A stretch of DNA of 24,004 bases from JAGXQV01 sp964527565 (GCA_964527565.1 CAZGOY010000047.1:1-24004); one strand, 5' to 3'. Shown: positions 8,775-17,200, numbered from the stretch's first letter. The notes: generated by a model from the sequence alone, not told the origin. Translations and numbers: made by a program.

Positions 8775-10910
8775 ATGAAGCTTTTGCAATACGTCATTAT
8801 CCTGTGCATCAGCCTGGGCGGGGTCCTGCTTTACCTGCTCTCCAAGGCCAGCGCCAACAGCACCGCCTTTACCGAAAACTATACGCTGCTGCTGGCGCTC
8901 AACATCGTGCTGGCAATCTGCCTGGCTGGGCTGATCGGCTACCAGTTATGGATTTTGCGGCGCAAGTTGAAGGCGCGCATGTTCGGTTCCCGGTTGACCT
9001 TGCGCTTAGTGATGCTGTTCGCGCTGATGGCGGTATTGCCGGGCATGCTGGTATATGGCGTGTCGGTGCAGTTCCTGACCAAAAGTATCGAATCCTGGTT
9101 CGATGTGCGCGTTGACAACGCGCTGGAGGGGGGCTTGAACCTCGGGCGCAGCGCGCTTGACAACCTGCTGCGCGATCTTACCAAAAAGGGGGAAAACATG
9201 GCGCTGACCCTTTCCGATCAGCCGGTCAGCGCGCACTTAACCAGCCTCAATACCTTGCGCGAACAGAATGGCGTGCAGGAGACGGCACTGTACAACGCGC
9301 GCGGCACACTGATCGCGTTTTCCGGCAACGAAGCCGCCAGCCTGCTGACGGAAAGGCCGAGTTCCGGCATTCTGCGCCAGGTGCGGCAACAACAGCCGTT
9401 CGCCGCTATCGAGAGCATAAGCGGCAAGGGCTTGTACTTGCGCGTCATCGTCCCGGTGAACGTGCTCACCCTGAGCGAGGATGTGCGCATCCTGCAACTG
9501 ATGCAACCGGTACCGGCGCAACTGGCGCATGATGCGGGAATCGTGCAGGAAATCTACCGTGACTATCAGGAGCTGATCCTCTCGCGCCAGGGGCTGAAAC
9601 GCATCTACGGGATGACGTTGACGCTGACCCTGATGTTGTCGCTGCTGTCCGCCATCGCCCTCGCCTTTCTGCTCTCGGCGCGCCTGTCTGCGCCACTGGG
9701 CATACTGGCCAAGGGCACGCGCGCGGTGGCCTCGGGCGATTTCAGCGAAATGCCTGAGATGCACAGCCGTGACGAACTCGGCATCCTCATGCAGTCTTTC
9801 AATAGCATGACACGCCAGCTTGCCGATGCCCGCGCCGTGGTTGAATTCAACCAGCAGCAACTGGAAACCGCCAAGGTCTACCTGGAGAGCATACTCGCGC
9901 ACCTTTCCAGCGGGGTGCTGGCGTTCGACGACAAATTCGCCCTGCGTACCGTCAATCCAGCAGCGGCGCTGATACTCGGGGTGGACTTTCCCTCCTTCCG
10001 GCGGCGCGGCCTGGTAGACGGAGAGGAGCAGGAGCCGGGTGTCAGCAGCTTTGCCGCAGAAATCGCGCATCGGTTTGATGAGAACGGCGACCGCGAATGG
10101 CAAAGCCAGATCGAATTCACCGGACGCTCCGGCAAGCAAGTGCTGCTGGTGCGCGGTACCCGCCTGCCGGTGGCGGTGGGCAGCGGCGCCATCGTGGTGT
10201 TCGATGACATAACCCGCCTGCTGCAAGCGCAGCGCGATGCGGCGTGGGGCGAGGTGGCGCGGCGCCTGGCGCATGAAATCAAAAATCCGCTGACGCCGAT
10301 CCAGCTCTCCGCCGAGCGCCTGGAACACAAACTGGCGGAAAAGTTGGATAATGCCGACGCCGACATGTTGCGGCGTGCTACCAGCACCATCGTCAATCAG
10401 GTCGCCGCCCTGAAAAACATGGTTGATGCGTTCAGCGAGTACGCGCGCACCCCGAAACTGAATCTGCAAAGGCTGAAGCTCAACGAACTGGTGCAGGAAG
10501 TATTGGCATTGTATGAAAATTCCGCCTGTCGCATCGACGCCCAACTGGCGCCGGAGTTACCGGAAATCGAGGGAGACATGACCCTGTTGCGCCAGGTTAT
10601 TCATAACCTGCTGCGCAATGCCCAGGATGCGGTGGCGGAAGTGGCGCAGCCGGAAATCATTCTGCAAACCGGTAGTGAAAATGGTGCGGTACGCTTGGTG
10701 ATTCGCGACAACGGCGGCGGTTTTCCCGAGCACCTGATGCCGCGCCTGTTCGAGCCTTACGTGACGACCAAGCCGAAGGGAACCGGCCTAGGTCTGGCGA
10801 TTGTGAAGAAAATTGTAGAAGAGCACAATGGAGAGATGCAGATAGAGAATTTGGCGCACGGGGCATCCATCGCCGTACTTTTCCCACCCTCGGAGGCGCG
10901 TCGTGGCTGA
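8775..10910 (+). CDS. NtrY-like sensor histidine kinase
   Basis: A 711-residue membrane-bound kinase that should phosphorylate the regulator encoded next to it. I use the ATG at 8775 because the first membrane helix begins straight after it; the frame stays open 19 codons upstream inside the DUF4390 gene. Order of parts: three hydrophobic segments near residues 3-23, 38-62 and 78-101, a sensor region to about 275, a further helix near 279-303, a HAMP linker (GTRAVASGDFSEMPEMHSRDE), a PAS-like domain (about 370-480), the phosphoacceptor His500 in LAHEIKNPLTPIQLSAERL, then the ATPase domain with N box (HNLLRNAQDAV), G1 (DNGGGFP) and G2 (GTGLGLAIVKKI). All catalytic boxes are intact. The layout and H-box match the NtrY group. 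Its signal cannot be read from the sequence. Confidence 0.93.
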   Translation: MKLLQYVIILCISLGGVLLYLLSKASANSTAFTENYTLLLALNIVLAICLAGLIGYQLWILRRKLKARMFGSRLTLRLVMLFALMAVLPGMLVYGVSVQFLTKSIESWFDVRVDNALEGGLNLGRSALDNLLRDLTKKGENMALTLSDQPVSAHLTSLNTLREQNGVQETALYNARGTLIAFSGNEAASLLTERPSSGILRQVRQQQPFAAIESISGKGLYLRVIVPVNVLTLSEDVRILQLMQPVPAQLAHDAGIVQEIYRDYQELILSRQGLKRIYGMTLTLTLMLSLLSAIALAFLLSARLSAPLGILAKGTRAVASGDFSEMPEMHSRDELGILMQSFNSMTRQLADARAVVEFNQQQLETAKVYLESILAHLSSGVLAFDDKFALRTVNPAAALILGVDFPSFRRRGLVDGEEQEPGVSSFAAEIAHRFDENGDREWQSQIEFTGRSGKQVLLVRGTRLPVAVGSGAIVVFDDITRLLQAQRDAAWGEVARRLAHEIKNPLTPIQLSAERLEHKLAEKLDNADADMLRRATSTIVNQVAALKNMVDAFSEYARTPKLNLQRLKLNELVQEVLALYENSACRIDAQLAPELPEIEGDMTLLRQVIHNLLRNAQDAVAEVAQPEIILQTGSENGAVRLVIRDNGGGFPEHLMPRLFEPYVTTKPKGTGLGLAIVKKIVEEHNGEMQIENLAHGASIAVLFPPSEARRG

Positions 10911-12174
10911 GATGACACAAATCCTGGTGGTTGATGACGAGGTCGGCATTCGCGAGTTGCTGCTGGAAATCCTGGATGACGAAGGCTACCAGGTGAAGCT
11001 GGCGGAGAACGCCGAGCAGGCGCGGGCTTTCCGCAACCAGAAAACCCCTGATCTGGTGCTACTCGACATCTGGATGCCGGATACCGACGGCGTCACCCTG
11101 CTGCGCGAGTGGGCCAGCAACGGCTTGCTGACCATGCCGGTGGTGATGATGTCCGGCCATGGCACCATTGATACCGCAGTGGAAGCCACGCGTATCGGCG
11201 CCTTTGATTTCCTGGAAAAGCCCATTGCCCTGCAAAAGCTGCTGGGCACCATCGAGCGTGCGCTCAAAAAGAACGGCAACCGCACGCATTGCTCCGGGTC
11301 TCTGGAGGACTTGGGGAGCGGCGTACTGGCCAGCGAACTGAAAAAGCGCCTGGAGATGGTCGCCCGCAGCCACGCGCCGCTGATGTTGAGCGGGGAAGAT
11401 GCCGTCGCGCTGGAAATCTGCGCGCGTTTCCTGCACCAGCCAAACACGCCGTGGGTGGCGCTGAGCAGCTTTTCCGATCTGGCAGAATGCCCGTTGGATA
11501 TTCTTGAACAGGCGCGCGACGGGGTGCTCTATCTGCGCGATGTGGCCGAAATGGGGCGGCTGGAGCAAAAAGGGTTGCTGTTGATGTTGGCCAAGCTGGA
11601 AAAATATGCGGCCCGCCTGATTTGCGCCACCTCGAAAACCTTGCCGCAGGCGGTAGAAAACGGCACTTTTGACCCGCTGCTGTTTCAGAGCCTCAGCCGC
11701 GTCACCCTGATGGTGCCATCGCTGCACGAGCACCGCGAGGACATTCCCGGACTGGCGAACCGCATGCTCGCCAAGCTGGCTGCGGAAGGAGAAGCGCCGC
11801 CGCGCCGTTTCAGCGCGGCGGCGCTGGAAGCATTGCGCAACCACAATTGGCCGGGCCACCTGACGCAGTTGAGCAATGTAGTGAAAACCCTGGCGCTGAC
11901 CTCGCTGGAAGAAGAGATTTCCCAGCGCGAAGCCGAACGCGCGTTGTCGCCCTTCGGCACGGAATCCTCCAGCGCGGGCAAGCAGGCGCTGTCGCTCGAT
12001 TTGCCGCTACGCGAGGCGCGCGACGAATTCGAGCGCGTCTACTTCGAACACCAGATCCGCAAGGCGGGCAGCAACATGAGCCGCGTCGCCGACCTCGCCG
12101 GGCTGGAACGCACCCACCTGTATCGCAAGCTGAAGCAATTGGGCATCCGTTTCGCCAAAAAAGGTGAAAACTAA
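10903..12174 (+). CDS. NtrX-like response regulator with degenerate AAA+ domain
   Basis: A 423-residue DNA-binding regulator. The GTG start at 10903 overlaps the kinase stop by eight bases and has GGAGG six bases upstream; an ATG at 10912 is less well placed. The receiver domain is intact: acidic pocket Asp11-Asp12, phosphoacceptor Asp55, Ser84 and Lys106 (FLEKPI). The central domain aligns with sigma-54 activators but is decayed: the Walker A place reads SGEDAVALE (163-171) with no GKT/GKE lysine, no GAFTGA loop exists, and the Walker B place is LYLRDV (209-214). The C-terminus keeps a Fis-type helix-turn-helix (SNMSRVADLAGLERTHLYRKL). It probably binds DNA but is unlikely to remodel sigma-54 polymerase. 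Confidence 0.92.
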   Translation: MAEMTQILVVDDEVGIRELLLEILDDEGYQVKLAENAEQARAFRNQKTPDLVLLDIWMPDTDGVTLLREWASNGLLTMPVVMMSGHGTIDTAVEATRIGAFDFLEKPIALQKLLGTIERALKKNGNRTHCSGSLEDLGSGVLASELKKRLEMVARSHAPLMLSGEDAVALEICARFLHQPNTPWVALSSFSDLAECPLDILEQARDGVLYLRDVAEMGRLEQKGLLLMLAKLEKYAARLICATSKTLPQAVENGTFDPLLFQSLSRVTLMVPSLHEHREDIPGLANRMLAKLAAEGEAPPRRFSAAALEALRNHNWPGHLTQLSNVVKTLALTSLEEEISQREAERALSPFGTESSSAGKQALSLDLPLREARDEFERVYFEHQIRKAGSNMSRVADLAGLERTHLYRKLKQLGIRFAKKGEN

Positions 12175-12201
12175 ATGCCGCGAGTCTCCTGAAACCATTA
12201 C

Positions 12202-14088
12202 ATGCACACTACGACTGAAACAGGCACTCCCTCCCATCTGCGTGCGCTCACGCTGGCCGCCCTAGGGGTGGTGTATGGCGACATCGGCACCAGCCCGCTG
12301 TACACCATGAAGGAAGTGTTTGCCGGCAAACACCCCATACCACTTTCCCCAGAAAATGTATTTGGCATACTTTCCCTGATTCTGTGGTCGCTGATCGTGA
12401 TAGTGTCGATCAAATACATCGTATTCATGCTGCGCGCCGACAATCGCGGCGAGGGCGGCATCATGGCGCTGATCGCTCTGGCGCTGCAAGGCTCCAGCGA
12501 ACACCCGCGCCGCCAGCGTTTCATCATGTTGACAGGAATTCTCGGTGCGGCCATTTTCTATGCCGATGGTGCGATCACCCCGGCGATTTCCGTGCTCTCC
12601 GCCGTTGAGGGGCTGGAGGTGGCAACACCCGCTCTCAAGCCCTTCATCATCCCCATCACGCTAGTGGTCATTTTTGGGCTGTTTCTCATGCAGCGCCACG
12701 GCACCTCCCGTGTCGGCGCGCTATTTGGGCCGGTGATGCTGGTGTGGTTTTCCACCCTGGCGCTGCTCGGTCTGTACAACATCGTGGCGGCACCGCAGGT
12801 ATTGAAAGCGCTCAACCCGCTGTACGGCATCGGCTTTCTCATCGACAACAGCGGCATCGCCCTGGTCGCCATGGGCGCGGTGGTTTTGGCGATCACCGGC
12901 TCGGAAGCGCTCTATGCTGATATGGGCCATTTCGGTCGGAAGCCGATGCAGACCGCCTGGTTCGGCTTGGTGTTGCCGGCGTTGGTATTGAACTATTTCG
13001 GGCAGGGCGCGCTGATCCTCGCGCGCCCGGAAACCATCCACAACCCGTTTTATCATGCCGCCCCGGCATGGGCGCTGTATCCACTCATTGCGCTAGCCAT
13101 GATATCCACGGTCATTGCTTCGCAGGCGGTGATCAGCGGCGTATTTTCCGTCACGCGCCAAGCCATGCAGTTGGGCTTTCTGCCACGCGTGGAAGTGCAG
13201 CATACCTCGGAGCTGACGCAGGGGCAGATTTACCTGCCCGGCGTCAATTGGGGGTTGATGGTGGCGGTGATGCTGCTGGTTCTGGGCTATCAGTCTTCCA
13301 ACAATCTTGCGGCGGTCTATGGCATTGCCGTAACCGGCGACATGGTCATCGCCTCGATCCTGGCGACCATCGTCATTGCCCGCGTGTGGGGCTGGGGCTG
13401 GATACGGGCCGTGACTTTGTTCGGGCTGTTCCTGGCGGTTGAATTGACCTTCCTGTTTGCCAGCATGCTGAAAATCCCCAATGGGGGCTGGTTTCCGCTG
13501 GTTGTCGGCGTCATCATCTTCACGTTGATGACCACCTGGAAGCGCGGCCGCAGCCTGCTCAACAAACGCATGGAAGGCGACGCCATCGCGCTGGACCCAT
13601 TCATCGAGAGCATCGCGCTCGGGCATTCCGCCCGCGTTGCCGGCGTTTCCATTTTCATGACACCCAACCCGCACGGCGTGCCCCATGCCTTGTTGCATAA
13701 CCTCAAGCACAACAAGGTATTGCACGAGAAAGTGGTGCTCGCCACCGTGACCGTCAGGGATATTCCCTATGTGCCCCAGGCGGAGCGGGTAAGCGTCGAG
13801 ATGCTGCCATTCGAGTTTTACCGCGTCTCACTGAGCTACGGTTTCATGGAAAGCCCCGATTTGCCGCGCGATCTGGCTTTGTGCGCGCAACACGGGCTGG
13901 CGCTGGACATGATGGACACCTCCTTCTTCATCGGGCGCGAAACCCTGATTCCGCGCGTCGGTTCGGAAATGTCCCTGTGGCGGGAAAAGCTCTTCGTCAG
14001 CATGTTCCGTAACGCCGGCAGCGTCACCCATTTTTTCAAGCTGCCTCCCAATCGCGTGGTCGAGTTGGGCACACAAGTCATTCTTTAG
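12202..14088 (+). CDS. kup: Kup/HAK/KUP potassium uptake protein
   Basis: Imports potassium, probably with protons. The 628-residue product begins its first membrane helix with the family signature GVVYGDIGTSPLY (residues 22-34) and continues with about twelve hydrophobic helices to near residue 450, including GGIMALIALAL, FYADGAITPAISVLSAVEGL and GSEALYADMGHFG. A soluble C-terminal part of about 170 residues follows (VTVRDIPYVPQAERV), as usual. Length matches bacterial Kup. It starts 27 bases after the ntrX-like gene and has no obvious promoter of its own in that gap. In E. coli the potassium gene trkA follows def-fmt-rsmB; here the unrelated kup holds a comparable place. Confidence 0.97.
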   Translation: MHTTTETGTPSHLRALTLAALGVVYGDIGTSPLYTMKEVFAGKHPIPLSPENVFGILSLILWSLIVIVSIKYIVFMLRADNRGEGGIMALIALALQGSSEHPRRQRFIMLTGILGAAIFYADGAITPAISVLSAVEGLEVATPALKPFIIPITLVVIFGLFLMQRHGTSRVGALFGPVMLVWFSTLALLGLYNIVAAPQVLKALNPLYGIGFLIDNSGIALVAMGAVVLAITGSEALYADMGHFGRKPMQTAWFGLVLPALVLNYFGQGALILARPETIHNPFYHAAPAWALYPLIALAMISTVIASQAVISGVFSVTRQAMQLGFLPRVEVQHTSELTQGQIYLPGVNWGLMVAVMLLVLGYQSSNNLAAVYGIAVTGDMVIASILATIVIARVWGWGWIRAVTLFGLFLAVELTFLFASMLKIPNGGWFPLVVGVIIFTLMTTWKRGRSLLNKRMEGDAIALDPFIESIALGHSARVAGVSIFMTPNPHGVPHALLHNLKHNKVLHEKVVLATVTVRDIPYVPQAERVSVEMLPFEFYRVSLSYGFMESPDLPRDLALCAQHGLALDMMDTSFFIGRETLIPRVGSEMSLWREKLFVSMFRNAGSVTHFFKLPPNRVVELGTQVIL

Positions 14089-14115
14089 CGAGAATATTTC
14101 CTTCAGGAACCGATC

Positions 14116-15588
14116 ATGCTCCCCAAGATCACGCAATCCCAATCCCCCATCGATGCGGGCGCCTTGATGAAGACCACGCACGTCCTGGTGGTGATGCCCG
14201 CCGCCAAATCGCTGCCGGAAGACCTCCCCGGACTGGAAACGCTGAGCGGGCTGTTGGCACGGCGCGGCATGAAAGCGGCGGAGTTGGCGAAAACCCCGGT
14301 GTCCGGCGACCTGCCGCACGGCGGCATGGCCTCATGGGTGATGCTGGACGCGCAAAAATCCGCCTTCGAGCGCCACACCGCGATACGCAAGGCCATGCAG
14401 CCGCTGCTGGCCGAACACCCGAAACAGCTTGCCGTCGCCGTGTGCGGCGACGAAACACAACGCGCCATCGAGGCGGAATGCGCGATCCGCGTCGCGCTGT
14501 TCAACAGCGTGCTGCTGCCGCAGCGCAAGAAAAAGGACGAGCGCAAGCCGCTGAAGACGCTGGCGCTGTTCGGGCACCGCGCCGAGGATGGCTGGGAACG
14601 CCAGCGCGCCGTGGCCGCCGGCAACCGGCTGGCGCGCGAACTGACCGTGCTGCCCGCCAACGAACTGACGCCCGCGCTGTACCGCGAACGCATCCGCGCC
14701 TTGGCCGGGGAGCACGGCTGGCAGCACGAGGAATTCGACATGAAGCGCCTGCGCAAGCTGGGCGCCGGCGCCTTCGTCGCGGTGGCGCAAGGCAGCGACC
14801 CGGAAGACGCCGCCATCGTCCACCTGCGCTACCGCCCCAAGGGCGCACAGCAGAACATCGCGCTGATCGGCAAGGGCATCTGCTTCGATACCGGCGGCCA
14901 CAATTTGAAACCCGCCCGCTACATGCACGGCATGCACGAGGACATGAACGGCTCGGCGGTGTGCCTCGGCCTGCTGCACGCGGCCAGCCAGTCCGCCCTG
15001 GCGGTAAACCTCGACGTGTGGCTGGCCATCGCGCAAAACCACATCAGCCCGCACGCTTACAAGCAGAACGACGTGGTCGCCGCGCTCGACGGCACCACCA
15101 TCGAAATCATCCACACCGACGCCGAAGGGCGCATGGTGCTGGCCGACACCTTGGCGCTGGCCGCACGCGAAAAACCCGGCCTGATGATCGACTTCGCCAC
15201 CCTCACCGGCAGCATGGCGACCGCGCTGGGCGAGCGCTACAGCGGCATTTTCAGCAACCGTGAGGAACTGGCCGCGCAGGCGGTGGCGGCCGGTCGTGCC
15301 AGCGGCGAGCGCGTCAGCGCCTTTCCGCTCGACGCCGACTACGAAGAAGCCTTGGACAGCGACATCGCCGACATCAAACAATGCTCTCTGGAAGGCGAAG
15401 CCGACCACATCCTGGCGGCACGCTTCCTGATGCGCTTCATCAACGAAACACCCTGGCTGCACATGGACCTGTCCGCCAGCCGCTGCAAAGGCGGCCTCGG
15501 CGCGGTGGCCTCGGACGTCACCGGCTTCGGCGTGGCGTGGGGGATGAACATGCTGGAAAATCTCGCCGCCCCAACGCTTCCGCGCTAA
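14116..15588 (+). CDS. M17 (leucyl aminopeptidase) family peptidase
   Basis: A cytoplasmic two-metal aminopeptidase, 490 residues. All active-site residues can be placed at a constant offset of 17 from E. coli PepA: Lys253, Asp258, Asp276, Asp335 and Glu337 as metal ligands, Lys265 and Arg339 as catalytic residues, in GKGICFDTGGHNLKP, HEDMNG and HTDAEGRMVL. The usual NTDAEGR reads HTDAEGR, and the N-terminal 170 residues differ from PepA, so this is a divergent branch of M17; I do not assign the pepA symbol. An AGGAA Shine-Dalgarno precedes the ATG. It lies 27 bases after kup and has a visibly more GC-rich third position than the genes before it. Substrate preference is unknown. Confidence 0.93.
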   Translation: MLPKITQSQSPIDAGALMKTTHVLVVMPAAKSLPEDLPGLETLSGLLARRGMKAAELAKTPVSGDLPHGGMASWVMLDAQKSAFERHTAIRKAMQPLLAEHPKQLAVAVCGDETQRAIEAECAIRVALFNSVLLPQRKKKDERKPLKTLALFGHRAEDGWERQRAVAAGNRLARELTVLPANELTPALYRERIRALAGEHGWQHEEFDMKRLRKLGAGAFVAVAQGSDPEDAAIVHLRYRPKGAQQNIALIGKGICFDTGGHNLKPARYMHGMHEDMNGSAVCLGLLHAASQSALAVNLDVWLAIAQNHISPHAYKQNDVVAALDGTTIEIIHTDAEGRMVLADTLALAAREKPGLMIDFATLTGSMATALGERYSGIFSNREELAAQAVAAGRASGERVSAFPLDADYEEALDSDIADIKQCSLEGEADHILAARFLMRFINETPWLHMDLSASRCKGGLGAVASDVTGFGVAWGMNMLENLAAPTLPR

Positions 15589-15614
15589 GGGCGAACACAC
15601 GCGCGTTCAGTGGG

Positions 15615-15643
15615 TTGCGCATCAAGCGTGCGCATTTTATAGT
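15615..15643 (+). promoter_or_regulatory. Sigma-70 promoter and operator candidate of ccdAB
   Basis: A -35 box TTGCGC at 15615-15620 and a -10 box TATAGT at 15638-15643 are separated by exactly 17 bases. An inverted repeat GCGCA (15617-15621) and TGCGC (15629-15633) overlaps the -35 box and spacer, a sensible place for CcdA-CcdB autorepression. The ccdA start codon lies 32 bases past the -10 box. Confidence 0.6.
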
Positions 15644-15674
15644 GCAGCCTTATCAAGCTTCCCGGAAAACCAGG

Positions 15675-15923
15675 ATGATGGCAAACCCGCAGACAACAGC
15701 AGCCCCCCGCCGCGCCACCAATGTTTCCATCAGCACGCATTTGCTGGCCGAGGCCCGGAAACTCGAAGTCAATATCTCGCGCGCCGCCGAGCAGGGTCTG
15801 ACGCACGCGATTGCCGAACGGCGGGCGGCACTGTGGCTGGAGGAAAACCGCGCCGCTCTGGAAAGCTCGAACGCCTTTGTCGAACAGAACGGCTTGCCGC
15901 TGGCACCCTACCGGAGCTTCTGA
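15675..15923 (+). CDS. ccdA: CcdA-family antitoxin
   Basis: An 82-residue type II antitoxin that should bind and neutralise the toxin encoded next and repress their shared promoter. The N-terminus (RATNVSISTHLLAEARKLEVNIS) is a ribbon-helix-helix DNA-binding domain, and the C-terminal part (ENRAALESSNAFVEQNGLPL) resembles the CcdB-binding arm of F-plasmid CcdA. ATG at 15675 has GGAA about seven bases upstream; the adjacent ATG at 15678 is equally possible. Its TGA shares one base with the toxin's ATG, so the two are translationally coupled. It lies in the 86-base-plus gap after the peptidase with its own promoter, suggesting an insertion between that gene and apaH. Confidence 0.93.
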   Translation: MMANPQTTAAPRRATNVSISTHLLAEARKLEVNISRAAEQGLTHAIAERRAALWLEENRAALESSNAFVEQNGLPLAPYRSF

Positions 15924-16222
15924 TGGCCCGTTTCGACGTGTGCAAAAACCCCGGTGGAACGGGCTGCCTTCTGGATGTTCAGGCGGATTTGCTCAGCCAA
16001 CTCAATACGCGAGTCGTTGTACCATTGCTGCCCTTGGCGCTCGCGCCGAGGCCCGCGCGAACCCTCAACCCTTGTTTTGAAATCATGGGGGAAACGCTGG
16101 TTATGACCACGCAATTCATGGCAGCGGTTCCCGCGAACATGATGCTCGCGCCGATTGGCAGCCTTTCCTCCCAGCGCGGTGAAATCATTGCGGCAATCGA
16201 TTTCCTGATGCAGGGCTTCTGA
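15923..16222 (+). CDS. ccdB: CcdB-family toxin
   Basis: A 99-residue toxin; the F-plasmid homologue poisons DNA gyrase. The sequence follows the family from end to end: MARFDVCKNPGG, LLDVQADLLSQLNTRVVVPLLPL, then VMTTQFMAAVPANMM and the C-terminal helix ending FLMQGF. Length equals that of F CcdB (101) within two residues, and there is no frameshift or stop. In F CcdB the last residues Trp-Gly-Ile are needed for gyrase poisoning; here they are Gln-Gly-Phe, so the Trp is replaced. Similar QGF endings occur, as I recall, in chromosomal CcdB proteins, so toxicity is open. The ATG overlaps the ccdA stop (TGATG). It converges with apaH, 14 bases apart. Confidence 0.9.
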   Translation: MARFDVCKNPGGTGCLLDVQADLLSQLNTRVVVPLLPLALAPRPARTLNPCFEIMGETLVMTTQFMAAVPANMMLAPIGSLSSQRGEIIAAIDFLMQGF

Positions 16223-16236
16223 CAAAGCTTCGCCCC

Positions 16237-17061
16237 CTACCAGTGCTGGGTTCCCGGTTCGTCGCGGCACGAAATGTGGAAAATCTGGCGGTCTTCCAGG
16301 CGCACCGCCGTCAGGCAGCCGCCCCACAAACAGCCGGTATCGAGAGCCAGCAGGTTCGGCTGCACCGCCAGGCCGAGCGCCGACCAGTGCCCGAAAATGA
16401 CCGTGACGTCGCGGCTGGCGCGGTCCTCCACCGCATACCACGGCACGCAGCCCTCGGGGGCAATCTGCGGCGGCCCCTTGTGGGTGAATTCCATTTCCCC
16501 GCGCGGCGTGCAGAAGCGCAGGCGCGTCATGGCGTTGGTGATGGTGCGCAGCCGGTCCATGCCGTGCAGGTCGTTGCTCCAGGCATGCGGCTCGTTGCCG
16601 TACATGCGCTCGAAAAAGCGCAGGTAGCGCTTGCCGCGCAATTCTTCCTCGACCTCAGCGGCCAGCTTAGCGGCTTTTTTCACCGTCCATTGCGGCAACA
16701 GCCCGGCATGCACCAGGGCGAATTCGCCCTCGCGGTAAAACAGGCGCTGGTGGCGCAGCCAGTCGAGCAGTTCGTCGCGATCCGGCGCTTCCAGCACCTG
16801 CGCGATGGTGTCCTTCTTGTGCGGCTTGACGAAGCCGTGGGCCACCGCCAGCAGATGCAGGTCGTGGTTGCCCAGCACCACCACCGCAGTCTCGCCCAGA
16901 CCTTTCGCCCAGCGCAGCACCGCCAGCGAATCCGGCCCGCGGTTGACCAGGTCGCCCACCAGCCACAGCCGGTCGTGCGCCGGGTCGAAGGCGATCTCCC
17001 CCAGCAGCCGCTGGACTGCGGAAAAGCAGCCCTGGATGTCGCCGATTGCGTAAGTTGCCAT
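16237..17061 (-). CDS. apaH: Bis(5'-nucleosyl)-tetraphosphatase, symmetrical
   Basis: Hydrolyses Ap4A to two ADP, and in some bacteria removes Np4 caps from RNA. The 274-residue product carries the metallophosphatase motifs in order: GDIQG (7-11), GDLVNRGPDS, GNHDLHLLA, a later VHAGLLPQW and the GHWSALG motif, with DTGCLWGG toward the C-terminus. This is the ApaH arrangement and length. The ATG at 17061 follows AGGG closely. It is the last gene of the minus-strand run but is separated from the TauE/SafE gene by a REP-like inverted pair that may end transcription, so it may have its own promoter. Its 3' end converges with ccdB. Confidence 0.97.
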   Translation of the reverse strand: MATYAIGDIQGCFSAVQRLLGEIAFDPAHDRLWLVGDLVNRGPDSLAVLRWAKGLGETAVVVLGNHDLHLLAVAHGFVKPHKKDTIAQVLEAPDRDELLDWLRHQRLFYREGEFALVHAGLLPQWTVKKAAKLAAEVEEELRGKRYLRFFERMYGNEPHAWSNDLHGMDRLRTITNAMTRLRFCTPRGEMEFTHKGPPQIAPEGCVPWYAVEDRASRDVTVIFGHWSALGLAVQPNLLALDTGCLWGGCLTAVRLEDRQIFHISCRDEPGTQHW

Positions 17062-17123
17062 AACCCTATGATATTCCCTGTTTATCCCACACCAAGCATT
17101 TCATAAAAAAAGCCGCCTTGCCG

Positions 17124-17200
17124 GTAGGAGGGGCCTTGGCCCCGAGCTTTTCCGTTCAGTCGCGAGAAAGTCAAAATCTCGGGGCCAAGGCCCCTCCTAC
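17124..17200. repeat. REP-like inverted pair with GTAG heads
   Basis: Two 23-base arms, 17124-17146 and 17178-17200, are perfect reverse complements around a 31-base loop. Each arm starts (on its own strand) with GTAGGAGG and contains an internal palindrome GGGGCC-TT-GGCCCC. A GTAG head followed by a small hairpin is the hallmark of REP sequences moved by RAYT transposases, and head-to-head pairs form a BIME-like unit. The right arm overlaps the last three bases of the TauE/SafE gene. The structure could stop or protect transcripts. No RAYT gene is in the window. Confidence 0.75.

Noticed and set aside
9237..10544. A minus-strand open frame of 435 codons opposite the NtrY-like kinase
   Set aside because: The plus strand encodes all histidine-kinase boxes; the antisense product is Gln/Arg-rich and unlike any family.
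14332..15600. A minus-strand open frame of 422 codons opposite the M17 peptidase
   Set aside because: The plus-strand peptidase has every catalytic residue; the antisense frame is open only because of high GC at third positions.
15833..16222. Possibility that ccdB is frameshifted or fused to ccdA
   Set aside because: The frame is open upstream of the toxin, but the ATG at 15923 gives a full-length CcdB with normal N-terminus and a standard overlap with ccdA.
16243..17106. A plus-strand open frame of 287 codons opposite apaH
   Set aside because: apaH motifs are complete on the minus strand; the antisense product has no recognisable features.
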